Assembly: GCF_032918005.1 (NCBI RefSeq)
Contig: NZ_CP136628.1
Location: forward strand, 5,875,501 to 5,939,500
Reading direction: 5' to 3'
Length of the DNA: 64,000 nt
Source: Bradyrhizobium sp. NDS-1
GTDB lineage: Bacteria > Pseudomonadota > Alphaproteobacteria > Rhizobiales > Xanthobacteraceae
In this document: piece by piece, positions 8,410 through 17,880 of the stretch
Layout of the letters: each line of letters opens with the position of its first letter
Numbering within the stretch: the first letter of the stretch is position 1
Notes under the pieces: model-generated
The model's database searches: none
The model's input: only the letters and a program-made list of their open reading frames with translations
What the model was told of the DNA's origin: nothing
Position numbers and translations under genes: made by a program

Positions 8410-10598
8410 CACACGATCTCCCGCGAGGCGCTGCGCGCGCGCAGCGAATTCAGCATGACCAGGATCGAGGATCCGCTCATTGCAGCCGCCGCGATCAGGG
8501 GCGTCACCACGCCGCTGATGGCAACCGGCACCGCCAGGACATTGTAACCGATCGCAAGCCAGAGGTTCTGCCGCATCAGGTGCAGCGCCTTGCGCGAAGC
8601 GTCGATGGCCGCGACCACCGGAGCCAGCGGCCGGCCGAGGAAGACGAGGTCGGCAGTGGCCTGGCTCAGATGCGCGGCCGAGATCGGCGACATCGAGACA
8701 TGGGCTGCCGCGAGCGAGGGCGCGTCGTTCATGCCGTCGCCGACCATCAGCACTTTCGCGCCGCGCCGCTTCAATTCCTCGATCCGCGCGATCTTGTCGG
8801 CCGGGGTGACGCCGGCGCGCCATTCGGGAATGTCAAGCGCATGGGCCGCCGCCTTCACCGCCTGCTCGCGGTCGCCGGAGAGAATCTCGATGCCGATGTT
8901 GCGCGCCTTCAGTGCCGCGATCACGGTCTGTGCATCCGGACGCAGGCCTTGGCGGACCGAGAGGATGAACCTTTCCTCGCCCTTGCTGAAAGCGACGATG
9001 GAGGCTTCGGGATCGACCATGGCACTGCCGACCAATGCCTCCGCTCCGCAGAAAGATGGACGGCCGAGACGAATCTCGACGCCGTCCACGGTCGCACGGA
9101 CGCCCTGTCCGGTCTCCTCGACCGCACCGACGACAGGTGATCTGGCGGCGGCCGCCTGCGCGACGGCGGCGGCAACCGGATGATGGCTCGACAGCGCGAG
9201 GCGGCCGGCGAGCTCGAAGACATCGGCGGGAAGGTCCGCGGCATTCATCACTTCGAGATCGGGGAGCGTCAGCGTGCCGGTCTTGTCGAAGATGACATGG
9301 TCGGTCTCGGCCAACCGCTCGATCGCGTCGCCGGAATTCAGCAGCACGCCGGACTTGAACATCGCGCCGGAGGCGATCGTCTGCACGGTCGGAATAGCAA
9401 GCCCCAGCGCGCAGGGACAGGTGATGATCAGCACGGCGACGCCGGTTACGATTGCATCATGCCAGGACGCGCCGGCAATGACCCAGCCGAGAATGGTGAT
9501 CAACGCGGTCGCATGCACCACCGGCGCGTACAGCCGCGAGGCGCGGTCGGCGAGGCGCATGTAGCGCGAGCGCGCCTGCAGCGCGTTGTCGAGCAGCCGC
9601 GTGATCTCGGCGAGCAGCGTCGCCTCGGACGCGGCCGAGACCCGCACCCGCAGGGTGCCGGAGATGTTCATGGAGCCCGCATAGACCGGCGTGCCCTGCC
9701 CGGCCGTGACATAGAGCGTCTCGCCGGTGATCAGGCTCTGGTCGATCTCCGAACGTCCCTCGATCACCGTGCCATCGACCGCGCAGCGCTCGCCGGGCCT
9801 GAGCAGCACGATGTCGCCGGGATGGATCGCGGCCACCGGCACCTGCGAGATTTCGTCAGGGCCGACGAACTTCGCGGCCGTCTCCGCCTTCAGCGCCGCA
9901 AGATTGCCGGCGACGGCGCGGGTCCGCCGCCGCATGTTCTGGTCGAGGAATCGCCCGACCAGCAGGAAGGTCAGCAGCATGATCGCCGCGTCGAAATAGG
10001 CGTGCTCGGCGTGGTGGATGGTCTCGACCACGGACATGCCGAGCGCCAGGATCACCCCGATCGAGATCGGCACGTCCATGTTGGTTGTCTTCGCCGACAG
10101 CGCGCGCCAGGCCGAGCGGAAGAACGGCTGACCGGCATAGGCCGCCGCCGGCAATGCGATCAACGCCGACAGCCAGTGGAAGAAGTCGCGCTGCTCGGGC
10201 AGCATGTCCGAGACGTTACCCGACCATACCGGGATCGACAGCATCATCACGTTCATGGTGGCGAACGCCGCGACGCCGAGGCAGCGCAGCAGGAGTCGCG
10301 ATTCGGCGACCTCCGCCACCTCCGCACTCTCGGTCTCGAACGGATAGGCCTTGTAGCCGAGCTCATCGAGCCGATCGATGAAGCGGGAAGGATCGAGCGT
10401 GCCCGCTTTCCATTCCAGCGCGACGCGGCGGTCGGTCAGGTTGACGCGCGCCAGCGTGACGTCGGGGATGGCAGACAGGCCGCGTTCGATCTTGGCCATG
10501 CAGCCGGCGCAGTGAACGCCTTCGACCGCGAGATCGATGTGCTGGACGCCCTCGCCCGCGGTCCGGACGTAGTGCGAGAAATCCCGCGTGACGTGCAT
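8409..10598 (-). CDS. fixI: Copper-translocating P1-type ATPase FixI/CcoI
   Basis: A 729-residue P1B-type ATPase that delivers copper to cbb3 oxidase. Domains in order: N-terminal heavy-metal-binding domain with CAGC (about residue 33), paired membrane helices, actuator domain with TGE, the transmembrane metal site CPC (ITCPCALGLAIP), phosphorylation motif DKTGT, HP motif in SSHHP, and GDGMND. The open frame runs 100 codons further upstream through fixH, but the ATG at 10598 follows AAGGACC and lies 11 bp after the fixH stop. It belongs to fixGHIS. Confidence 0.96.
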   Translation of the reverse strand: MHVTRDFSHYVRTAGEGVQHIDLAVEGVHCAGCMAKIERGLSAIPDVTLARVNLTDRRVALEWKAGTLDPSRFIDRLDELGYKAYPFETESAEVAEVAESRLLLRCLGVAAFATMNVMMLSIPVWSGNVSDMLPEQRDFFHWLSALIALPAAAYAGQPFFRSAWRALSAKTTNMDVPISIGVILALGMSVVETIHHAEHAYFDAAIMLLTFLLVGRFLDQNMRRRTRAVAGNLAALKAETAAKFVGPDEISQVPVAAIHPGDIVLLRPGERCAVDGTVIEGRSEIDQSLITGETLYVTAGQGTPVYAGSMNISGTLRVRVSAASEATLLAEITRLLDNALQARSRYMRLADRASRLYAPVVHATALITILGWVIAGASWHDAIVTGVAVLIITCPCALGLAIPTVQTIASGAMFKSGVLLNSGDAIERLAETDHVIFDKTGTLTLPDLEVMNAADLPADVFELAGRLALSSHHPVAAAVAQAAAARSPVVGAVEETGQGVRATVDGVEIRLGRPSFCGAEALVGSAMVDPEASIVAFSKGEERFILSVRQGLRPDAQTVIAALKARNIGIEILSGDREQAVKAAAHALDIPEWRAGVTPADKIARIEELKRRGAKVLMVGDGMNDAPSLAAAHVSMSPISAAHLSQATADLVFLGRPLAPVVAAIDASRKALHLMRQNLWLAIGYNVLAVPVAISGVVTPLIAAAAMSGSSILVMLNSLRARSASREIV

Positions 10599-10609
10599 GA
10601 CTAGGTCCT

Positions 10610-11101
10610 TCAGTTCAGGATCACGCGGTTGCGCGACAAGAACACGCGCGTTCCCCGCGCCTCGCCCTCGATCACCAGATCCCATTGACCCGGCCCGACG
10701 GACGCGGCATTGCCACGATAGAGGCCGATGCCGGCCTCGGTGAGCTCGACGGCGAGATCGGCGCGCTTGTCGGTCGGCCGCTCCAGGCGTCCGCCAAATC
10801 TCAGTCCGGCGATCGGCTGACCGCCGGCATCGCGCGCTTCGACCTGGACCACGGCGCCGCCGTCGCTGCGGCGCTCGATATGGGCGTTGACCTTCCATTT
10901 GCGCAGCGCCTGGTCATGCGCCGCCGAGATCTCGCGGTCGTAGGTCAGGCCCGCGGCATAGGGGCTGTCGACATCGGTGCCGGGCAGCGTCGCGATCGCC
11001 AGCTTCATCATGGTGACGTTGACGCCGATCACGAGACCGAAGAATGCGACCAGCATCAGGAAGACCTTCGTTCCGGTCAGCGGCTTCGGGGCGGATGCCA
11101 T
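10610..11101 (-). CDS. fixH: cbb3 maturation membrane protein FixH
   Basis: A 163-residue protein with one N-terminal membrane helix (about residues 13-33) and a periplasmic FixH domain. It is required with FixG, FixI and FixS for cbb3 oxidase assembly. GGAG lies six bases before the ATG. It follows fixG by 19 bp and precedes fixI by 11 bp, so it lies in a single transcript. Length and hydropathy fit the family; the periplasmic part has low sequence conservation in general. Confidence 0.92.
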   Translation of the reverse strand: MASAPKPLTGTKVFLMLVAFFGLVIGVNVTMMKLAIATLPGTDVDSPYAAGLTYDREISAAHDQALRKWKVNAHIERRSDGGAVVQVEARDAGGQPIAGLRFGGRLERPTDKRADLAVELTEAGIGLYRGNAASVGPGQWDLVIEGEARGTRVFLSRNRVILN

Positions 11102-11120
11102 GGCTTGCTCCAGACTTTTC

Positions 11121-12587
11121 TCAAGGAGAGACGAAATTGTCGGTGGCGGAAGCGACTTCGCCGAGCCCGATATCGGTAACGTGGAAACGGACGGGGACCG
11201 ACTTCTCCGGATTGTTCTCGGCCGGCGCGGTGACGAGCAGCCGCAGCTCGCTGGTGGAGTCGCGCGGGATCACGATCATCGGCCGATCCGGCGTCACCGA
11301 ATCGACGCCGATCACGTGAATGGTCGCGTTGGCCGGACCGTTCGCGTCGATCGCGATGACGCGGTCGTAGCCGCTCTTGTTCAGCAGGCGCACCGTGTAG
11401 GCGTTGCGGATCGAGCCGTCGCTGAGCTTGACCGCGACCGGATTTCGGTCGTGCAACACGTTGACGTCGAGCAGGCTGCGCGTCGCCAGCGTGTAGACCA
11501 TGAAGCCGCCGATGGCCACGATGATCGCGCTGTAGACGATGGTGCGGGGCCGGACGACGCGGTAGATCGGCGCCTTGCCTTCCTGGCGGCGATGGATGTT
11601 GATGTCGTTGTCGTAGCCGATCAGGCGCTTCGGCCGGCCGATTTTCGTCATCACGTTGTCGCAGGCGTCGATGCAGAGACCGCACTGGATGCATTCCATC
11701 TGCGGTCCGTTGCGGATGTCGATGCCGGTGGGGCAAACCGCGACGCACTGGTAGCAATCGACGCAATCGCCGACCTGCTCGCCGAGCGCACGCAGCTCGG
11801 CGGCCTTCTTGACCGACGTGCGCTTCTCGCCGCGGTCGTAGCGGTAGGTGACGTTGAGTGCCCATTCGTCGGTGAGTGCGGCCTGGATCCGCGGCCACGG
11901 GCACATATAGGTGCAGACCTGCTCGCGCATGTAGCCGGCGAGCAGATAGGTCGTCGCGGTGAGGATGCCGATCCAGATGTAGGCGATCATGGGCCCCTGG
12001 AAGGTGACGAGCTCCTTCACCAGCGTCGGCGCATCGTTGAAGTAGAGCACCCAGGCGCCGCCGGTCCACCAGGCGATCATGAGCCAGATCGAATGCTTGA
12101 GCACGATCTCGGAGATGCGCTCGAGCTTCATCGGGTCGGACGATTTGTCCTTCTTCATCCGCTCGCGCCGGTCGCCCTCGATCAGACGTTCGACGGCGTA
12201 GAACAGGTCGGTCCAGACGGTCTGCGGACAGAGATAGCCGCACCAGATCCGGCCGCCGACCGAGTTCATCAGGAACAGCGCCACCGCAGCCACGATCAGC
12301 AGGCCGGTGAAGTAGTAGACCTCCTGCGGCCACAGCTCGATGAAGAAGAAGTAGAAGCGGCTGTTGGGAAGATCGATCAGAACGGCCTGGCTGGGAGCGC
12401 CGAGGCCGCGGTTCCAGCGCACGAAAGGCAGGAAATAATAGACGCCGAGGCAGAACGCCATCAGGCCCCATTTGATGCGACGGAACGTTCCGGAGACGCT
12501 CTGGGGATAGACCTTCTTGTGGGCCGCATAAAGCGGCCCGCTATCGTCCGCCGGCTTCAGCTCTTTCGGGTTGACGATCTTGTTCAT
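11121..12587 (-). CDS. fixG: Ferredoxin-like membrane protein FixG/CcoG
   Basis: A 488-residue membrane iron-sulfur protein, proposed to reduce copper during cbb3 oxidase maturation. About five membrane helices lie in the first 340 residues, with CTYMCP in a loop. Two [4Fe-4S] motifs follow in the sequence CVDCYQCVAVCP ... CIQCGLCIDAC. A further helix and a C-terminal immunoglobulin-like periplasmic domain complete the family architecture. It is the first gene of fixGHIS and is preceded by a FixK-type box centred about 63 nt before the ATG. Confidence 0.95.
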   Translation of the reverse strand: MNKIVNPKELKPADDSGPLYAAHKKVYPQSVSGTFRRIKWGLMAFCLGVYYFLPFVRWNRGLGAPSQAVLIDLPNSRFYFFFIELWPQEVYYFTGLLIVAAVALFLMNSVGGRIWCGYLCPQTVWTDLFYAVERLIEGDRRERMKKDKSSDPMKLERISEIVLKHSIWLMIAWWTGGAWVLYFNDAPTLVKELVTFQGPMIAYIWIGILTATTYLLAGYMREQVCTYMCPWPRIQAALTDEWALNVTYRYDRGEKRTSVKKAAELRALGEQVGDCVDCYQCVAVCPTGIDIRNGPQMECIQCGLCIDACDNVMTKIGRPKRLIGYDNDINIHRRQEGKAPIYRVVRPRTIVYSAIIVAIGGFMVYTLATRSLLDVNVLHDRNPVAVKLSDGSIRNAYTVRLLNKSGYDRVIAIDANGPANATIHVIGVDSVTPDRPMIVIPRDSTSELRLLVTAPAENNPEKSVPVRFHVTDIGLGEVASATDNFVSP

Positions 12588-12642
12588 CGCGGAATCTTCT
12601 CAAGAGGTGCGATTGAACCTAGACCCGGTGTCCGCCGGTCAC

Positions 12643-12656
12643 TTGATCCAGCGCAA
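12643..12656. promoter_or_regulatory. FixK2-type box upstream of fixG
   Basis: TTGATCCAGCGCAA fits TTG(A/C)-N6-(T/G)CAA, the published Bradyrhizobium FixK2 consensus. It lies in the fixP-fixG gap, centred about 63 nt before the fixG ATG, nearly the same distance as the box before fixN. FixK2 control of fixGHIS is known in B. diazoefficiens. Confidence 0.7.
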
Positions 12657-12685
12657 ACGGGGGCGTTTTTCTGCGCCCCCGTTTG
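12654..12685. terminator. Strong hairpin between fixP and fixG
   Basis: CAAACGGGGGCG and CGCCCCCGTTTG form a perfect 12-bp GC-rich stem with an 8-nt loop rich in A (minus strand). It directly follows fixP and abuts the FixK-type box. No U tract follows the stem on the transcribed strand, so it may stabilise the fixNOQP 3' end rather than be a classical terminator. Confidence 0.5.
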
Positions 12686-12708
12686 GAAATCGGCCGTGGT
12701 CCGCCGGC

Positions 12709-13584
12709 TTATTTGCCGCCACCGAGCGAGTGGACGTAGACCGCCATCGCCTTGATGGTGGCGGGATCGAGCCGGCCTTCCCAGGCCGGCATCACGCCGG
12801 CGCGGCCCTGGCCGATGGTCTCGATCAGGCTCGCCTCGTCGGAGCCGTAGAGCCAGATCTTGTCGGTCAGGTTCGGTGCGCCCAACTCCTGGTTGCCTTT
12901 GCCGGCATCGCCGTGACAGGCGGCGCAATTCTCCGCGAAGATCTTCTCGCCCTTGGCGGCATCGAAGCCGTTGCGGGTCGAAAGGCCCGCCAGCGACCGC
13001 ACGTAATTGGCGACGGTGACGATCTCGTCGCTCTTCAGCACGCCGTCCTTGCCGAAGGCGAGCATCTGGCCCTCATGCGTCTTGGCATGGCCGGACCGCA
13101 CGCCGAACTGGATGGTCTGCATGATCTGGTCGAGCGTGCCGCCCCACAGCCATTCGTCGTCGTTCAGGTTCGGATAGCCCTTGGCGCCGGCGCCACCAGA
13201 GCCGTGGCAGGGCGCGCAATTGTCGCCGAACACGGTCTTGCCCTTGGCGCGTGCGAGCGCCAGCAAGGCCGGGTCCTTCTCGATGTCGGCGAGCGAGGCC
13301 GCGCCCAGCGCCACCATCTTGTCACCGCGGATCTTCTCGAGGTTGGCGAGTTCGACCGCGACGTCGGCGCGCGAGGAGTAACCGAACATGCCCGTGGTGT
13401 TGCTGGAGATCAGCGGCCAGGCCGGATAGACGACCCAGTAGCCGATCGACCAGACGATGGTGAGGTAGAAGCAGATCACCCACCAGCGCGGCAGCGGCGT
13501 GTTGAGCTCCTTGATGCCGTCCCACTCGTGTCCGGTCGTGGACTTGCCGGTGACGGTATCGATGTCGCTAGAATGGTCGGTCAT
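12709..13584 (-). CDS. fixP: cbb3 cytochrome oxidase diheme subunit FixP/CcoP
   Basis: A 291-residue membrane-anchored diheme cytochrome c that passes electrons to FixO and FixN. One membrane helix lies at residues 33-55; two heme c sites are CAPCH (123-127) and CAACH (220-224), and distal methionines are available in both domains (for example GVMPAW). The start has GGGAGG upstream and lies six bases after the fixQ stop. It is the last gene of fixNOQP and is followed by a strong hairpin. Confidence 0.97.
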   Translation of the reverse strand: MTDHSSDIDTVTGKSTTGHEWDGIKELNTPLPRWWVICFYLTIVWSIGYWVVYPAWPLISSNTTGMFGYSSRADVAVELANLEKIRGDKMVALGAASLADIEKDPALLALARAKGKTVFGDNCAPCHGSGGAGAKGYPNLNDDEWLWGGTLDQIMQTIQFGVRSGHAKTHEGQMLAFGKDGVLKSDEIVTVANYVRSLAGLSTRNGFDAAKGEKIFAENCAACHGDAGKGNQELGAPNLTDKIWLYGSDEASLIETIGQGRAGVMPAWEGRLDPATIKAMAVYVHSLGGGK

Positions 13585-13590
13585 GGTTCT

Positions 13591-13755
13591 CTACTCCTCC
13601 CGCAAGGGCAGGTGCGCGGCTTTGTCGAACACAGCCTTGTTACGGGGCCAGAATGCGTAGGCGATGATCGCGAGAAAGATCGCGACGAACACCGGTGTCC
13701 AGATCGTCGTCACGAGATCGGACGCTAGATTATGGACTGTCAGGATGGCTTTCAT
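13591..13755 (-). CDS. fixQ: cbb3 oxidase small subunit FixQ/CcoQ
   Basis: A 54-residue protein beginning MKAILTVHNLASDL, with one membrane helix (about residues 15-37) and the CcoQ-type segment AYAFWPRNKAVFD after it. It stabilises the cbb3 oxidase complex. It sits exactly between fixO (13-bp gap) and fixP (6-bp gap), the invariant position for ccoQ. It is too short to stand out as an open frame but is unambiguous from position and sequence. Confidence 0.93.
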   Translation of the reverse strand: MKAILTVHNLASDLVTTIWTPVFVAIFLAIIAYAFWPRNKAVFDKAAHLPLREE

Positions 13756-13768
13756 CGTTCATGCCTTC

Positions 13769-14503
13769 TCAGCGAAGATTGGCTTTCTCGTTGTAGATCT
13801 TGAAGTCGACCAGCGTGCCGAGCATCTGCAGGTACGCGACCAGCGCGTCCATCTCGGTCGGCGTACCGATCTTGCCGTCGAAGTTGCGCACGACGGCCTT
13901 GGCGTAGCGCTTGCCGAAGGCGTCGGTGCCGGCATTCTCGGGGTCGGCCTGGGCCTTCAGGTCGGCGGCCGCATTGGCGATCTGCTCGTCGCTGTAGGGG
14001 ACGCCGACGGTCCTGAGCGCGCGCATGTCGCCGGCGATCGCATCGGGGTCGATCTCGTTCTTGCTGAGGAACGGATAGCCCGGCATCACCGACTGCGGCA
14101 CGATCGCGCGCGGATTGGTCAGATGGGTGACGTGCCAGTCGTCGGAGTATTTGGCGCCGACGCGGGCAAGATCGGGTCCGGTACGCTTGGAGCCCCACTG
14201 GAACGGGTGATCGTACATGCTCTCGGCGGCGAGCGAGAAGTGGCCGTAACGTTCGACCTCGTCGCGCAACGGCCGGACCATCTGCGAATGGCAGAGATAG
14301 CAGCCCTCGCGAACGTAGACGTTGCGGCCCACGAGCTCCAGCGGCGTATAGGGCCTGACCCCGTCGACCTTCTCGATCGTGCTCTTGAGGTAGAACAGCG
14401 GGGTGATCTCGACGAGACCACCGACCGCGATCACCAGCAGGATGCCGACGATCAGGATGATCGAGTTCTTTTCGAAGATTTGGTGACGTGTCCAGAACGA
14501 CAT
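13769..14503 (-). CDS. fixO: cbb3 cytochrome oxidase monoheme subunit FixO/CcoO
   Basis: A 244-residue membrane-anchored cytochrome c. The N-terminal anchor is at residues 15-36 and a single heme site CYLCH at 68-72, in the conserved setting EGCYLCHSQMVRP. A distal methionine occurs in SVMPGYP. The ATG at 14503 (MSFWTRH) is chosen because AGGAG lies seven bases upstream; the frame starts five codons earlier inside the fixN stop region. Eleven bases separate it from the fixN stop. Confidence 0.97.
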   Translation of the reverse strand: MSFWTRHQIFEKNSIILIVGILLVIAVGGLVEITPLFYLKSTIEKVDGVRPYTPLELVGRNVYVREGCYLCHSQMVRPLRDEVERYGHFSLAAESMYDHPFQWGSKRTGPDLARVGAKYSDDWHVTHLTNPRAIVPQSVMPGYPFLSKNEIDPDAIAGDMRALRTVGVPYSDEQIANAAADLKAQADPENAGTDAFGKRYAKAVVRNFDGKIGTPTEMDALVAYLQMLGTLVDFKIYNEKANLR

Positions 14504-14514
14504 GGTTGAGCTCC

Positions 14515-16164
14515 TCACTCCGCCGGCTGAAGAGCGACGGGCATCTGGACTTCCTGTTCGCCGACGCGGACGGTCATCCAGAGGTTATAGGCCATGATCA
14601 GCGCGCCGATCAGGAACAGACCGCCGCCGGCGGCGCGGATGATGTAGAAGGGATGCATCGCCTCGACGGTCTCGATGAAGGAATATTCGAGGAAGCCGAG
14701 CGAGGTGTAGGCGCGCCACATCAGACCCTGGAGGATGCCGGACACCCACATCGCCGAGATGTAGAGGACGATGCCGAGGGTCGCGACCCAGAAGTGCCAG
14801 TTGACGAGCTTCAGGCTGTAGAGGCCCTTGCGATTCCAGGCCCACGGCACCAGGCAATAGAGCGCGCCGAAGGAGACGAAGCCGACCCAGCCGAGCGCGC
14901 CGGAATGCACGTGGCCGATGGTCCAGTCGGTGTAGTGGCTGAGCGAGTTGACCACCTTGATCGACATCATCGGGCCTTCGAAGGTCGACATGCCGTAGAA
15001 TGCGACGGAGACCACGAGCATGCGCAGCACGGGATCTGTGCGCAGCTTGTCCCAGGCGCCCGACAGCGTCATCAGGCCGTTGATCATGCCGCCCCAGGAG
15101 GGCATCCACAGCATGATCGAGAAGGTCATGCCCAGCGTCTGCGTCCAGTCCGGCAGCGCCGTGTAGTGCAGGTGGTGCGGGCCGGCCCAGATGTAGAGGA
15201 AGATCAGCGCCCAGAAGTGGATGATCGACAGCCGGTAGGAATAGATCGGCCGCTCGGCGCGCTTCGGGATGAAGTAGTACATGATGGCGAGGAAGCCGGC
15301 GGTCAGGAAGAAACCGACCGCATTGTGGCCGTACCACCACTGGAACATGGCGTCCTGGATTCCGCCCCAGGCGACGTAGGACTTCGAGCCGAACACCGAG
15401 ACGGGAAGCGCCGGATTGTTGCCGAGATGCAGGACCGCGATCGTCACGATGAAGGCGAGATAGAACCAGTTCGCGACGAAGATATGCGGCTCTTTCCGCT
15501 TGATGAGAGTGGCGACGAAGACGAGCAGATAGACCACCCAGACGATGGTCAGCCAGAGGTCGGCATACCATTCCGGCTCGGCATATTCCTTCGATTGCGT
15601 GACGCCGAGCAGATAGCCGGTGCCGGCGATCAGAATGAAGAAGTTGTAGCCCAGCACGACGAACCACGGCGCGAGATCGCCGGCGAGGCGCGTGCGGCAG
15701 GACTTCTGCACCACGTAGAACGAGGTCGCGATCAGCACGTTGCCGCCGAAAGCGAAAATCACGGCGGAGGTGTGCAGCGGCCGCAGGCGGCCGAAGCTGG
15801 TCCAGGGCAGATCGAAGTTCAGCGCCGGCCAAGCCAGTTGCGAGGCGATGATAAGGCCGACGAGGAAGCCGGCAATGCCCCAGAACATGGCCATGAAGGA
15901 GGAGAACTTGATCGGGCCCATGTTGTAGTTCGGGCGGCCGTAGATCTCCGCCGGCGGAAGCGCCGCCGGACGGTCGAGGTAGCGGTTGACGATGACGAAC
16001 ACCGCGGCCAGGCTCGCAGCCGCGCTGAGCGCGGCATGGAAGGCGAAGGGTGTGTCGAGCGCCTTGGCCGAAGCGATCACGCAGAGGAAGGCGGTGACTG
16101 CGAACACGACAGCCAGGCCGCTTTCACCGATGGTCATGGATTTGGAGATGGAGGGCTGGCTCAT
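14515..16164 (-). CDS. fixN: cbb3 cytochrome oxidase catalytic subunit FixN/CcoN
   Basis: A 549-residue heme-copper oxidase subunit I, the oxygen-reducing core of the high-affinity cbb3 oxidase used under microaerobic and symbiotic conditions. Twelve or more helices are evident. Likely metal-ligand histidines occur in [22 protein letters not shown] and [10 protein letters not shown], in the order typical of CcoN. It is the first gene of fixNOQP, 57 nt downstream of a perfect FixK/FNR-type palindrome. No frameshift or missing ligand was seen. Confidence 0.98.
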   Translation of the reverse strand: MSQPSISKSMTIGESGLAVVFAVTAFLCVIASAKALDTPFAFHAALSAAASLAAVFVIVNRYLDRPAALPPAEIYGRPNYNMGPIKFSSFMAMFWGIAGFLVGLIIASQLAWPALNFDLPWTSFGRLRPLHTSAVIFAFGGNVLIATSFYVVQKSCRTRLAGDLAPWFVVLGYNFFILIAGTGYLLGVTQSKEYAEPEWYADLWLTIVWVVYLLVFVATLIKRKEPHIFVANWFYLAFIVTIAVLHLGNNPALPVSVFGSKSYVAWGGIQDAMFQWWYGHNAVGFFLTAGFLAIMYYFIPKRAERPIYSYRLSIIHFWALIFLYIWAGPHHLHYTALPDWTQTLGMTFSIMLWMPSWGGMINGLMTLSGAWDKLRTDPVLRMLVVSVAFYGMSTFEGPMMSIKVVNSLSHYTDWTIGHVHSGALGWVGFVSFGALYCLVPWAWNRKGLYSLKLVNWHFWVATLGIVLYISAMWVSGILQGLMWRAYTSLGFLEYSFIETVEAMHPFYIIRAAGGGLFLIGALIMAYNLWMTVRVGEQEVQMPVALQPAE

Positions 16165-16220
16165 GCGGATTCTCTCTGAAAGAACACGCCGCCAGAAACC
16201 ACATTCACCCTCGCGGGGAA

Positions 16221-16234
16221 TTGATTGAAATCAA
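16221..16234. promoter_or_regulatory. FixK2/FNR box upstream of fixNOQP
   Basis: TTGATTGAAATCAA is a perfect TTGAT-N4-ATCAA palindrome centred 63.5 nt before the fixN ATG. For an activator at about -41.5 this predicts a transcription start near 16186. FixK2 activation of fixNOQP is established in B. diazoefficiens. Confidence 0.88.
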
Positions 16235-16530
16235 GATAGGTGGATTTCTGTTAACGTGGACTGATGCAGCGCCAGTCGAAATGCCTGCTCCCCGTAGGCG
16301 CACGGCCATCTCCGTTGAGGGCTTTTCCTGAAACCATCCTTCGAGAGTCCGCTCAAGGCGGACTCCTCAGATGAGGACGGAGTGCGTGGCAGTTAGATTC
16401 AACGGGCACCGGCGTCGATTAGCCTCGTCCCGAGGAAGGCGCATAGGCGCCGTGAGGACGAGACGCGCCTGAAACGAAAACCTCCGTGAGATTACGGAAG
16501 TTGGAACCTCATGACCGAAGGGGGCCGCGT
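16235..16530. other. Gene-free stretch between fixN promoter and CBS gene
   Basis: About 296 bases without a credible gene. It holds one short palindromic repeat (16335-16378) and two partial relatives further on (CTCGTCCCGAGGAAGGCGC ... GCGCCGTGAGGACGAG). Nothing else is recognisable. Confidence 0.6.
16335..16378. repeat. Short intergenic palindrome (CATCCTTCGAGA...TCAGATGAGG type)
   Basis: CATCCTTCGAGAGTCCGC and GCGGACTCCTCAGATGAGGA form an imperfect hairpin with a central GTCCGC-TCAAG-GCGGAC stem. It resembles the short palindromes scattered between Bradyrhizobium genes. Inferred to be a REP-like element. Confidence 0.6.
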
Positions 16531-16956
16531 TCAGTCGCGCGCCGTCGCCTTGAGGGCCGCGATGACGTCCTCGCGGGCGATGATTCCGACCAGTTTCTGC
16601 GCGCTATCGAGAACGATGATGCTCCTGATGCGGTGTTCGACCATGATCTGGAGCACGCGCGTCAGCCGCGTGTCGGGACTGACATAGATGAACTCGGGCG
16701 TCATGACGTCGCCGATCTTGCGGCTCATCAGGTCGTGATAGCGGGGCAGCATCTGGCTCGGCGTGAAGGCGAAGCATTTCAGAATGTCGAATTTGGTGAC
16801 GATGCCGACTACCTGCCCGTCGTCCTCCACCGGATAGGAATTGAAATCGTCGGTCTCGAACATCTCGCTGAGCTCGAGCAGGTCTCGATCGCGCTGCACC
16901 GCCTTGACGTTGCGCGTCATGTAGCCGTCGACGGTCTGTTCAAGAAATCTGTACAC
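16531..16956 (-). CDS. CBS-domain pair protein
   Basis: A 141-residue protein made almost entirely of two CBS domains (about residues 10-70 and 78-137), which usually bind adenine nucleotides and regulate a partner. Typical CBS elements are YMTRNVKAV, YPVEDDGQVVGIVTKFDI, VMTPEFIYVSP and IIVLDSAQKLVGIIAREDV. The start is a GTG with GGAGGA eight bases upstream. The universal stress protein gene ends 33 bp upstream on the same strand, so the two are probably one operon. A signalling role under low oxygen is inferred from that context. Confidence 0.85.
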   Translation of the reverse strand: MYRFLEQTVDGYMTRNVKAVQRDRDLLELSEMFETDDFNSYPVEDDGQVVGIVTKFDILKCFAFTPSQMLPRYHDLMSRKIGDVMTPEFIYVSPDTRLTRVLQIMVEHRIRSIIVLDSAQKLVGIIAREDVIAALKATARD

Positions 16957-16989
16957 GGCGCGTCCTCCTCGATTCGATTCTACCTGCCG

Positions 16990-17823
16990 TCAATGTGACA
17001 GCAGCACGCTGCGGGCAGTCTGCGTGACCAGATACTGGGTGACGCCGCCCAGGATCAGTTCACGAAACCTCGAATGACCATAGGCGCCCGCTACGATCAG
17101 GCCGGCATCGACGTCGCCTGCGGCTTTCTCCAGTTGCGCGGCGGCGGTTTCGTTCCGGGCGCCTTCGCAGATGCGCGCCGTCGCGGTGACGCCGTGGCGG
17201 GCGAGCCAGGCGGCAACGTCGGTGACGCCGGCCGTCGCGACCGAACGGTCGTCATCGCGCTCCGGAATCGTGGCGATGGTGACGTCCCTCGCCTTGCGCA
17301 GAATTGGCAGCGCATCGGCCACCGCCCGTCGCGCCTCCGGCGTGTCCTTCCACGCCACCAGCACGCTGCGCAGGTCGAGCCAGTTGGCCCGGTCGGGGAC
17401 GACGAGGAGTGGGCGGCCGGCCTGCATCACCAGATCCTTGGGGCTCGCGAGCGCGAACGCGTCGGAGAAGGCCGGGCTCTGCCCGCCGCTGACCACGATG
17501 TCGGCGCAACGCGCCTGCGCCAGGGCGAATCGCGCCGGAAAATCCATGGCGCTGCGCCACTCCGCATGTCCGCCACGATTCCTGGTAGCGGCACGGAATT
17601 GTGACTCCAGGCCCGCCAGTCGCCGGCTGATCGAAGCTTCGCCCTCGTCGATCAGCGCTTGCGCCTCTGCGCCGTCGGTGAAATAGAGCGGCGGCGCAAA
17701 CCGCGCCGCGGCGACCCCGACGATGGCCGCTTCGAATCGTTCGGCGAGCTCGCCGGCGACCTGAAGACGCGCCTCGTTGGACTGATCGAGCGCCAGACTG
17801 ACCATCACCGTCGCGTACGTCAT
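16990..17823 (-). CDS. Universal stress protein (UspA family, tandem domains)
   Basis: A 277-residue protein with two UspA-type domains. The C-terminal one (residues ~150-277) keeps the nucleotide-binding signature GAYGHSRFRELILGGVT; the N-terminal one is degenerate. Cytoplasmic, probably a nucleotide-binding stress response factor. It is the first gene of a likely operon with the CBS protein. A near-consensus FixK box (one mismatch) is centred 64 nt before the ATG, the same distance as for fixN and fixG, suggesting oxygen control. Confidence 0.88.
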   Translation of the reverse strand: MTYATVMVSLALDQSNEARLQVAGELAERFEAAIVGVAAARFAPPLYFTDGAEAQALIDEGEASISRRLAGLESQFRAATRNRGGHAEWRSAMDFPARFALAQARCADIVVSGGQSPAFSDAFALASPKDLVMQAGRPLLVVPDRANWLDLRSVLVAWKDTPEARRAVADALPILRKARDVTIATIPERDDDRSVATAGVTDVAAWLARHGVTATARICEGARNETAAAQLEKAAGDVDAGLIVAGAYGHSRFRELILGGVTQYLVTQTARSVLLSH

Positions 17824-17880
17824 CGGAATTCTCCAGTGCAGAAAGCTCAGTAAGATTTACGCCAGCCTCCGCACATGGGG

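Noticed and set aside
10977..12755. 592-codon open frame antisense to fixG
   Set aside because: GC-rich mirror frame of a well-supported gene; composition is His/Arg/Asp-rich without domain features.
14488..16179. 563-codon open frame antisense to fixN
   Set aside because: Shadow frame opposite fixN; highly charged repetitive composition and no ribosome-binding site.
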